Assembly: GCA_026874595.1 (NCBI GenBank)
Contig: CM049317.1
Span: 14,934,882-14,998,881 of the forward strand
DNA length: 64,000 nt
Source of the DNA: Sipunculus nudus
Taxonomy: Eukaryota; Annelida; Sipuncula; Golfingiida; Sipunculidae
Direction of reading: 5' to 3'
The position numbers and the translations under genes are program-made. This document shows, one piece after another, positions 55,105 to 64,000 of this stretch (positions are counted from its first letter, which is position 1; each line of letters opens with the position of its first letter). A model generated the notes under the pieces. It was given only the letters and a program-made list of their open reading frames with translations. It did not search any database and was not told where the DNA came from.

Positions 55105-57466
55105 GTGGCGCCCGGTGTAACAGGCCACATGATACCCCCGGCCCAGTTTATACCCGGGTATATTTTAGCCTAGGCCAAAATATACCACGGGGTATATTCT
55201 GGCCTAGTCAGTTTTATACCCCACCAGTCCACTGTATACCCTTCACACGAATCACAAAAACTTACCTGTATATCATGCATGCTAGATACGGAGATCCATT
55301 TTATCAACAGTATATTAAACATACCCAATCTTATACATTATTTACATTATCTATTTCTATCGATATACGCATTATTAGATATCAGGATTAAGAGCTACTC
55401 CAAACCATAGACCATTCATCCATTTGTATATCCATGATATCATATATATATGAATTTAAATGTATGTTTAATTCAGACACCTTCACGATAAAATTTACAA
55501 AATAAGTATTGATACGAAAAAGCTTTACAGAATAACATATTGAGTTACTTCCTTAACTTAACCATAATCTATTAAAATGAAACTACATTAACACAGTACT
55601 TTTATACATATTTTATTTTAAGTTTATACATCATGTTACTATTGTCAGCTAGAGTTCGTTTCAGTGTGTATATTTTGTTGTAGGTTTGAATTAATATGGA
55701 GTTTAACAGATAATGATTTAATTTCTGAAAACCCAGAGACATAATACTGTTATGTAGTAACGCGATTCTACACGCTTACATACCGATGGTCTTAGAAGTC
55801 ATTCACTTATTCTCGAGAATTACATTAAATAAAAAAATATAAAAGAAGCTCAGTTATTTCGTAAACAAAAGTACAATGTTTAGCTCAGCTGACTGAAAGT
55901 CAACTGAGTTATAAGAATGGTGCTTTTTTTGTCGTCCGTCCAGCCGTCCAGGCGTCCATTAGCAGGGCACAAATCGTAACCTCTAACCCTAGAAGCTTCT
56001 AACTAAATATCCGGGTAGGGTAATAAAAAGCTCCTTGGAAACCTGAAATTAGGTCATTGCAATCTATATCCCCCTAGCTATGGGCCTCGTAAGTACCCCC
56101 CACCCCCCCCCCCCCCAGAATAATTAAAATTGTAATACAAAACTTCTGGTATCTTGATAATTAATGCATGGATTGCCATGAATCTTATGGCAATCAGTTA
56201 TGTCAGTTTCTCAGCTGTGGTTTCATTCAGTGTCCATAAACGTAGTTTGTTTATTGATAATTATTAGTTTCTTCAGTTCCTAAAGACTGGTGGCGCCACC
56301 TGTATTTTATTTATTTTTTTTAATGCATTTTTCCTTTACTTTTAGACTGCCAAATTGTTTGGTACTACCAGATTCGCAAATGTAGTTTAATCTGTTTCCT
56401 GAAACCTTGTGTATTTATTAGGGCCCTGCTTAGGGTCCGTCTGTCCGTTCGCCTGTTCGTCTTTCTGTATGTCCGTGAAATGTGTTTCCAGATGAAAACT
56501 CCAACTTGGATTGACATATGGATGTCAAACTTGAATTATTTATAGCCCACGTCTTACATAAGAACTCTTTTAATTTTGGGGTCATGAGGTCAAAGGTCAA
56601 GGTCACAGGACCCACTTATTTAGAAAAATTGTGTATGCATTTTAAGCCAAACTTCTCATCTCAAACCTACCATCTTGCACATATAGTTGACCTGCCAATA
56701 GAGGAAGAACCTGATTGATTTTGGGGTCACAAGGTGAAAGGTCAAGGTCACAGTGGCCATCTGTCCATAAATTTGTTTCTGGATGATAACTCAAATTTGG
56801 ATTGACATATTGGTTTGAATCTGGACTTTTATATGACCAACCAATAATGTAAGAATCCTTTTAATTTTTGGGTCATGAGGTCAAAGGTCAGGGTCACAGG
56901 GGTCATCTATCCACATATTAGTTTCTAGATGGTAACACCTTTTTGGATTGAAATATTGGTTTAAAACTTAGCCCACCAGTAAAGTAAGAAGGTCAAGGTC
57001 ACAGGACCCACTAGATCGTGGAAGCATTTTAAGCCAAACTTTTCATCGCAAACCTTCCATCTTCCATATGTAGTACACCTGCCAAATAGGGGTCAATAGG
57101 TCAAAAAGCAAAGTTAAGGTCAAATTATCAATTTAGTTTATGGATGATAACTCCAGTTTGGATAGAAACATTGGCTTTCAAACTGATCACAGGACCCATA
57201 TTTTGAAAAAAAAGCTCATAAACATCCTAAGAGACAAATTTAGCTAAGCGTCGAGACCCATGGGTGATTAAGGTATAACAAGTTATTAAAATAACGGGGG
57301 GTTATAATCTAGCCTGAGGGGGTAAAGGGACTAGGACAAATTATACCCAGGTGTATAATCAAGCCTAGCCTATTTTATACTCCGGGCATAGTTTAGGCTA
57401 GGCCGGATTATACCCGGGTATACAATCTAGGGGGCTATTCTGGCTTGCTACACCAGGAGACGACAT
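55105..57466. mobile_element. 2.4-kb TIR element with GTATACCC-rich ends
   Basis: The left end CCCGGTGTAACAGGCCA and the complement of the right end, CCTGGTGTAGCAAGCCA, are similar and inverted. Both continue inward with TATACCCGGGTATA-type palindromic blocks and CTAGCCTA/CTAGGCC motifs. The middle is occupied by a reversed family A-like element. No transposase frame was seen, so it is non-autonomous. Family unknown. Confidence 0.65.
55877..57265 (-). mobile_element. Family A-like element, reversed and nested
   Basis: Read on the minus strand it starts ACCCATGGGTCTCGACGCTT and ends AGTCAGCTGAGCTAAAC, after an ACGG-type tract (GGACGGACGAC). The interior differs from copies 1-5: units of about 150 bp with GGTCAAGGTCACAGGACCCA. 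Only the ends and microsatellite are shared with family A. Confidence 0.7.
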
Positions 57467-58581
57467 GGTCGGAATTTGTTTAGTAATTCGTGCGCACGGA
57501 TTAATGAATATAATGACCATGTCGCCTCACGGACTTCGCAGTTTCTCGAAGTAAAAACATCACATGTTAGTAAAGAAATTAGCACCGTCAACTTAAAGGG
57601 ACCTATTCACATGCCATTTTTTTAAATATACGTCAAGTATATTTTCTCCTTAAAATATAATTGTACATTCTAATATTTCCTATAAACCTGTACGTTGTTT
57701 ACTCCTATACACAAATTGAAATAAATTTGTACCGAGCAACGCACAAAGCAAACATAAAGCACGCACGCCAGCTGGTATAGCTAGCGGTACCACGCTACTT
57801 AACAAAACTCAATATATTTATCAGGCTCCCAACAGGTGTTTCTTCCGTGTTTCTCTTTGGTGTTTCATCTTCTTGTTTGGAAGAATTCTGACCACCCATT
57901 TTTTTGGTAATCATACGCATGTGGACTATGTGTCACTCACAGAACAATAGCAACGTATAAACGTGCACTGTGGGCTTTTTTGTTTGGATTTTTTTTTCAG
58001 CTTTGCTTTTGCAGCGCTGCACAGCGCGGCGTTTGGAATGGACACTTCAGTGTATTTGCATTTACTCAACATTTTTTTTTGTTTGCATCACATCGCGGCG
58101 GCGCGGCGATAATACATAACATTTCAAATATTTATGTAAGAAATACATGTATTTCCTTGGACAGTTAATAATAATGTTTGTGAGAACATACCGGCAAAAT
58201 ATGATTAAATATGGTTTATAAAAACATGCCATAAAAACATAGCACATGTATTTGTCTAAAATATTGTCTAAGTATAGGTGAGGAAAATGTATAAACCAGT
58301 AATATGCCAGAGACTCCAAAATATTTGCAAGGGTTCTACATCAGCAAAAAAGTAGCCCTCGTCCAGACGATAATAATGATATTAAAATATCACTGGGCAT
58401 AAAGTTTCTTCACAGTCTTCCCAGCTAAAATATGTTTTGTTTATTCTTTTGTACATTAATAAATTAGAGTTACAGACTCAATCAGTCTTACTGAACATTC
58501 ATGTTTATACGGTGCTTTTAAGACCTCAAATATTTAACAAAGCTTTAAGTAGGGAAATACTGTGAGCTAGTCTTATTACAG

Positions 58582-58583
<2 letters not shown>
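57467..58583. other. Unassigned sequence with CpG-containing patches
   Basis: GCAGCGCTGCACAGCGCGGC and CATCGCGGCGGCGCGGC (58010-58110) stand out from the AT-rich background. No frame, splice pair or RNA fold convinced me. Confidence 0.4.

Positions 58584-58628
<45 letters not shown>
58584..58628. repeat. AT dinucleotide microsatellite
   Basis: About 22 TA units. After it, 58705-58755 resembles a family A 5' end (GACCCATGGGTGACTGTGCT), with no matching body or 3' end. Confidence 0.9.
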
Positions 58629-58631
<3 letters not shown>

Positions 58632-59058
58632 GAATGTCTTAATATATAGTACAACCTCGCCTAACGAAAAACTCAGATTAGCGACAAGGGATAACGATGA
58701 ACGAATAACAAGTGATCCCATGACCCATGGGTGACTGTGCTCAGCTTAAGTTGACCTTGAAGGTAAAAATATAAAATAATATCAAATGGAGATAAAGTGG
58801 GAGAGGAAGAGGTTATATAGGCCATGGTTGGTTTATATGATTGGTTTGTATTGATGAGCAAGAAATTGTTGCAAATAATATTTTGTGACCTGACCATGTG
58901 TTTCTAAATGTTGAAACTGAAGCATGTGAGCAGTTTGTGAACAAATGATCTGTACTATTACCATAATCATTAGTTGGCTTTTTGATTAACTGTCGAAAGT
59001 TTAGTAGTTTACACTTTTTCAATTGGATCTATCATTTTTTATAACATATTATTAAGCT

Positions 59059-60509
59059 CAGTGAAACTCCTCTATGTCGGACACTTAAGGGACTGGAAGA
59101 TTTTGTCCTGATTAGTGAGTAGTCCTGATCAGAGGAGTTGTGTTAATTCGTCATTTATTAATACTGGTATTTTAATCAATTGTACGTTTAATTTGAAATC
59201 TATATAATAAAAATCGAATTTAATTATTTTATTGCGAAAATCAACAGCCTTGAAGTTGAAAAACAACGATACAAACAATGTTTGTGAGTTAAATAATGAA
59301 TCATTTGAGTAACACCTCACCACGCATTCACCGCCTTAAAGTGCAAACTGTCGCTAACTAATTAATAACTACCCGTGCATGACGCTGATCACAAAGCAAG
59401 AACAGTAGTCTTTGGTGGTGGTCTTATTGAATTAAAAGCGGTATGGGACCCTTAAGTTATTTGAAAATATATTTTGCCAATAAATAAAATTTGTGAAGTC
59501 TACATAAAATTGCGAGATTTCTTAAATAAACGCTTGTCCTCGAGATGTCGCTTTGACCAAAACAGGTCATACGAGGTCACGACCTCTGAGCGCAATATCC
59601 CAGCAGATATGTGAACAAAAATAGAACTCACAACGTCTGTCCGCTTTAGAGGGCCGTAATATGTACTGGCGTACGCTCTTTACACAGCGCTTTTACTATA
59701 GGCCTATTACCTAAATCGTAAGCACTTTTTGTTATGACCTCGTATCCTGAATTGCTACACGAGAGGGGAGCACTGTATTTATGTCCAATCAGATGAGACC
59801 TCGTGCTGGAAAACACAGCCAAGCGAGGAATACACGGAGCCAATCATGTTATGTCACTCGTTTTGAGTGACAGCTCATCGCCCCGATAACCGTCTGAACA
59901 GGCCAAAGGCTCAGAGAGAATTGCCCCAGACGTGGTTTGGCCTTGGGCACATGGGATGCAACGTAACAACAAAGGCTGCGTGCACACCTCGCTGGCTGGT
60001 TTCAGTTCTGCAGACAACAGATACATGGCTACGCTAACACAGTCATAATGTCATAATCGAATCGGTCGATGATGCAAGAACGGAGAGGGAGCAATTTAAA
60101 TTCGACCATAAACTCTCAACAAGCGGCGCTTAAAGCGCAGTTATGGGCGGAGCCAGGATTCCTGTCGAGTGTTTGTTTATTGGCATCTGGTTGACTGCTT
60201 GTCACATCATACGCACATTTATTTCAGCGGACAACGAACCGCCATCTGGTGTCTAAATATATCATAAACGGTCAAAGCTGGAAGCGTGAAAATCAGTTGC
60301 TTCTTCAGAAGCGCAAGATTTCCGCAGCCTCGGGAGCGTCACATAGGCGGGACGGGAAAGTTTGTCCGTTGTCCGGGATAGTGAGTTGTCCGCTTTACTG
60401 AGTTTACGTTAAACATAATATAGAGGCAAATTTGAAGGGACTGAGAGTTAGTGTCTGTATTAGTGAGTTGTCCGCCTTACTGAGTTTTCCGCGAGTAGGA
60501 GTTTCACTG
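59059..60509. mobile_element. Segment bounded by inverted CAGTGAAACTCC ends (pogo/Tigger-like)
   Basis: The left end CAGTGAAACTCCTCTATGTC and the inverted right end CAGTGAAACTCCTACTCGCG face each other, with GGAC-rich sub-ends (TTGTCC, GTCCGC) inside. Either one 1.45-kb non-autonomous element or two separate solo ends around unique DNA. The GC-richer island lies between them. No transposase frame. Confidence 0.5.
59640..60360. promoter_or_regulatory. GC-richer island with CCAAT and GC boxes (possible promoter)
   Basis: This stretch is visibly richer in G+C and CpG than its neighbours. It carries CCAATCA boxes at about 59788 and 59840, GGGCGGAG at about 60145, GGCGGGACGGG near 60350, and a CTCF-like ACACCAGATGGCGGT on the minus strand at 60252-60238. 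It could be a promoter of the minus-strand gene or part of the repeat bounded by CAGTGAAACTCC ends at 59059 and 60509. No transcript evidence is possible here. Confidence 0.3.
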
Positions 60510-60617
60510 TATATGTATTTTTTTTTATGAAATGTATACAGTTGAAATATAATTAATGTCCCCAGTCCACAGATGGGGCTTGATGGTGGTGGTGGTGGTT
60601 TGGGGGGGGGGGGGGGT
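60447..60617 (+). repeat. Inverted repeat, left arm
   Basis: About 165 bases (markers TAGGAGTTTCACTG, ATTAATGTCCCCAGTCCACA, TGGTGGTGGTGG, G run) that reappear reversed and complemented at 62555-62720 with few differences. Confidence 0.88.
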
Positions 60618-63053
60618 CAAAATTGGGCTAAATTTAAGGTACTGATTTTATTTTTATGCTAATAACTTTAAAAAATTGTGAGTTAATATTTTCCATCATG
60701 TTCGTGATCATTACTTAAAGAAATTACTTTCAACGGGCCTAATTTCTGGCATGTATATAGGAAATATATAGGAGAATACTTCTGGTAAATATTTAGAAAA
60801 AAAAATATGATGGGAGTTACAACATCTCTGTCTTATTATAGTGTATAAACATAGAATTTTCACTCTATTCAACAATGCTAACAGGATAAAAAAGTTCATT
60901 CACAATTACTTAATATTAAAAAAGGACAGACAGACTGGTAGACAAACAAAGCTGATAATAAATGAAGTTTCAATTATTTCTTAAATTTATTATATCAAAT
61001 TTTTTAAAGTTTAATACCTGCCATTATACACATCTGAATACATTAGTTGCTTTCAAATTTCAGACTCGAATAGCTTAAATCCATACACATACAGAATATG
61101 AAAGTTATTTCAACAGTACTTAGAGGAAAATTTTCATAATTAATATATATTTATTGTTAATGGGGAGATGATGGACAGACAGAGCTGATCACTTTATGTT
61201 CCATCTCCTGAGGCAAGAATATGTTCAAATAAGATCTTATTTTTTTCTAATCCAATTTTTTTAATTAAATAAATTTTACACATTTGCAATAAAAACTAAT
61301 GTCCCAGTGCACAGGTGCAAAGGAATTAATGGCAGCAGAGGTCCGGGGGGGGGGGGAGGGGGATGGTGGATGGTGGGATTAACAACACTTCTCCATATAC
61401 ATATACAGGGCAAAAAAGCCTGATGTCCAATTCTGCTGAGGCAGGAAAATAATGAACAAATGTTTATATTAGATCCTAGTTTTTTATCACATCAATTATT
61501 TTATCATAGGTTTATATTTCTATACATTTCCAATATAACATATATATCTGAATATAAAAGTTGATTCATAATTCTAAATTGCATTATCATAAATCTCAAT
61601 CATGTCAGATAACATCACATTATGCAGACAAATGTATATTTATTTTTTACCACAAAAATATATCTTTTAAATATGCAAAAAAATAAATATCTAAAAATAA
61701 TACTTGATTCAGTATTCAATTTTAAATTGTGCCTTTATATATCCATAATTTACTTCATATTTTATAAATTTATGCATACTAATGGGTTAAATTATATAAT
61801 TTAATTTATTAAAATCATTTAAAAGAAAATTGATTTCTTTAAAAATGCTACATTAACACAACATGGCATCTTCTGGATTACACCTTGAATTACTTTTTCA
61901 AGAAAAGTTTTGTATATTGGAGTGGAAACAGTTTTACAATTAAGGAGATACAGTGAAAACAGTAACAATAACTGCATTTCCCTTGGTGCGTTGGGTTTGG
62001 CGGGGGGGGGGGGGGGGAGAGGCGTGGTTGGTGATTTGGGAATAACTGTACACCTGTCACATCAGGGCATCTCCCACAGTGACTGTAACAAATCAGAAAC
62101 CCTGGCATTGGTTACGCCCAGTGACCAGGAGTACGCTGCCTGCATCTCATATATGCATCTGGACAAAGCAAAGTGACTGCAATAGAGCCTCAAGAAAAAA
62201 AATCAATAACTAGCCTTATTTTCAGGGTTTTATTTTCAAATTTCAGATTAAAAAAAAATAAAAATGTGTGTTAACATGCTGTGAAAATTAAATCAATATA
62301 ACTCACGTGCAAAAAAAAACGCGCCATGGTTAAAGTTGAGCAAAATTTAAGGTACTTATGTTATTTTTATGCTAATAACTTAAAGAATTTACAAAATTCA
62401 GATCTAATTTTGGGTATACAAATGAACCTTAATTTAACAAAATTATATACTTGGGGAAAAAGTCTCTAGTTAACAAATTTTTCATGTTTTGTGGGTAAAT
62501 ATTTTCCATCATGTTCGGGATCATGACTTAAAGAAATTACATTTAACGGACTTAATTTTGACCCCCCCCCCCCCCACCACCACCACCATCAAGTCCCATC
62601 TGTGGACTGGGGACATTAATTATATTTCAACTGTATACATTTCATAAAAAAAATACATATACAGTGAAACTCCTACTTGCGGAAAACTCAATATGCGGAC
62701 AACTCACTAATACGGACACTAATTTTTGGCATGTATATAGGAAATATATAGGACAATACTTCTGGTAAATATTAAGAAAAACAGATAAGTGGTTTAGATA
62801 TTAGGCAGTCCTGAAACGGATATAGGTTTTTCATGGAAATTTGAGATTTTTACTTAATATCTCGAAGGAACGAAGTCATATTGATCCAATTTTCCATATG
62901 GTAGGAGATTTTGTGGACATCTAACTGTATGCATAATTTTGGATTCGTACGTCTAACGGTTTCAAAGCGTGCAAGTCTAACGGACGGACGGGCGGACGAT
63001 GGACAATGGACCATGACTATAGCTCAGATGACATATAGTCAGCTGAGCTAAAA
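60510..63053 (+). mobile_element. Family A element, copy 6, 5'-truncated
   Basis: Core units (GGGCAAAATTTAAGGTAC-type) recur from 60613, with G runs at 60602-60616, about 61346-61361 and 62000-62017. It ends with ACGG microsatellite and AGTCAGCTGAGC before TAA at 63053. The usual ACAAGGGACC start is missing. It is interrupted at about 62555-62720 by an inverted duplicate of its own left flank. Confidence 0.75.
62555..62720 (-). repeat. Inverted repeat, right arm, inserted in family A core
   Basis: Complement of 60447-60617. It splits a family A core: the sequence before it ends in TTAATTTT and after it resumes TAATTTTTGGCATG, whereas the unbroken core elsewhere reads CCTAATTTCTGGCATG. A TAATTTT-like duplication flanks the insert. 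Confidence 0.85.
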
Positions 63054-63597
63054 CATGTTTTTTTTACAGTTGAGAGGTTTTGTACGGCGATCAGGATGAG
63101 AAAATGTTGACAGAACAATCATTAATTCCAAAGAGGGCGACACGACCATCCATGTTTTCTCATTTTCAGCTATAACCAATTTCGAAGGGGTGTAAGGGGT
63201 GTCCAAGCGCTTGACACTATGGTATGTAGTGTTGGGGTCGACTAGTCCTTTGGGCGAAAAGCGAAAATTAGTAGCATGCAGAGGAACCGTAGAACACCCA
63301 AGCCAACCTCACCTCCTTGTGGTACACCCTATTAACTGACACCTCACGGTGTCAGGCTGACGAGGCTCTGACTAAGGGAAGGAAAACCCCGAAAACAAAC
63401 CTACAAACCTACCCACCCAGTTCAAACAATTGAAACTGCAAGTGAACTCCAAATGAATTCAGCAGAAGCAGGAAATGGCGTTGGGATGGCGAAAGTCCAA
63501 GTATCTGATGATGATGATGACGCTTCTGGATCAAACCGGAGAGGGAGTTCAGGGACCGACAGTGTCGTTAACCAAGCCAAAACAAACAATTAATATA

Positions 63598-64000
63598 GGA
63601 TGCTGGAATGCAAGGACACTTTATTCTATTGGAAAATCAGCTCAACTTGCTTAGGAAATGAACAGGTACCAAATAGATATTCTTGGGATTAGTGAATGTA
63701 TATGGACAGGGTTTGGAAAAGTCAAATTAAATACAGGAGAGAGCATAACGTTTTCTGGAAGAGACAATAATCTTCATCAGCATGGTGTAGCACTTATGAT
63801 GTCTAAGAATGCAGAAAAAGCACTGCTAGAGTGGAAACCAATAAATGATAGAATTATATATGCTAGATTTTTCTCCAAGTTTATAAAACTCACAATAATT
63901 CAAGTATATGCACCAACAAACGAAGCAATAAAAGAAGACAAAGAAAATTTCTACGACCAACTTCAGTCGGTGATTGACACAGTTCATAGACATGACATGT
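63598..64000 (+). pseudogene. Non-LTR retrotransposon endonuclease domain, interrupted, runs off right edge
   Basis: The plus-strand frame from 63598 reads GCWNARTLYSIGKSAQLA, a TAG at 63652-63654, then EMNRYQIDILGISECIWTG, GRDNNLHQHGVALMMSK, IIYARF, and IIQVYAPTNEA. These are the APE-type endonuclease blocks (WN.RTL, ILGISE with catalytic Glu, GVA..., VYAPT) seen in RTE-type retrotransposon ORFs, the family often annotated as craniofacial-development-protein-2-like. The stop probably inactivates it. The reverse transcriptase would lie beyond 64000. Upstream sequence 63150-63597 is likely its 5' region. Confidence 0.82.

Noticed and set aside
55255-55268. Perfect minus-strand donor CAG|GTAAGT as an alternative 5' exon end
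   Set aside because: It lies inside the end of a TIR element with no plausible exon body. It is kept only as a second choice after 53448.
55065-55391. Plus-strand 108-residue frame
   Set aside because: It crosses the palindromic TIR of a mobile element and matches no family.
57980-58168. Plus-strand frame near the CpG patches
   Set aside because: Phe-rich translation of T runs, no family resemblance.
59646-60026. Minus-strand frames of 60-65 residues in the GC-richer island
   Set aside because: Two abutting frames without a shared domain or splice sites, likely chance in GC-richer DNA.
1-64000. CRISPR array or bacterial-type system suggested by tandem repeats
   Set aside because: The repeats are eukaryotic element cores (27, 145, 180, 250, 295 bp and longer) without uniform short repeats and unique spacers, in an intron-bearing animal gene.

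Overview
The window is animal nuclear DNA: AT-rich, intron-rich and full of short interspersed repeats. It is dominated by one minus-strand gene, the N-terminal half of a KMT2C/KMT2D-type (MLL3/MLL4, trithorax-related) histone H3K4 methyltransferase. The repeats have ~180-bp core arrays, ACGG-type microsatellites and hairpin ends, a build known from bivalve molluscs (pearl/Helentron-associated elements). A bivalve is therefore the best guess for the host, but this is inference.

Gene. Thirty-two coding exons between 41603 (ATG) and 1787 join with GT/AG boundaries and a continuous reading phase throughout, giving 2141 codons. In order they encode an AT-hook region, an extended PHD finger, PHD2-4, a low-complexity linker, PHD5-7, a proline-rich and basic segment, the conserved motif ending in EAFFG, an HMG box split over two exons, and a long Pro-rich exon with repeated DPYxQPPxTPRP units. 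The catalytic half (second ePHD, FYRN/FYRC, SET) must lie left of position 1, unless this is a split Lpt-like gene. An acceptor 12 bases upstream of the ATG shows that at least one non-coding 5' exon lies further right. A candidate ends at 53448.

Repeats. The introns (1-41 kb) and the region upstream of the ATG (41.6-64 kb) hold at least five repeat families. Family A (about 1.2-3 kb; starts ACAAGGGACC, ends GTCAGCTGAGC before TAA) has five clear copies in one orientation (13.5, 33.8, 41.7, 46.3, 50.1 kb), a 5'-truncated one at 60.5-63.05 kb, and a reversed nested one at 55.9-57.3 kb. Family B has 180-bp core arrays (0.1-1.1 and 22.3-23.7 kb). Family G carries GGTGGCGCCACC palindromes (9.6-10.5 and 28.1-29.6 kb). 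Family P ends in a long palindrome (7.5, 13.0, 37.6, 39.7 kb). Family T is at 1-110 and 30.8-31.8 kb. There are also a 336-bp TIR element with TTA duplications (38.5 and 42.0 kb), pogo-like short TIR elements, a 2.4-kb TIR element (55.1-57.5 kb), a degraded RecQ-helicase-like fragment (49.0-49.2 kb), and at the right edge the endonuclease domain of a non-LTR retrotransposon broken by a stop codon.

No rRNA, tRNA, CRISPR or bacterial-type operon was seen. The most informative signals are two internal empty-site comparisons that date insertions and fix their target duplications, the shared architecture of otherwise unrelated repeat families, and a TIR element lying 17 bases from a splice donor.
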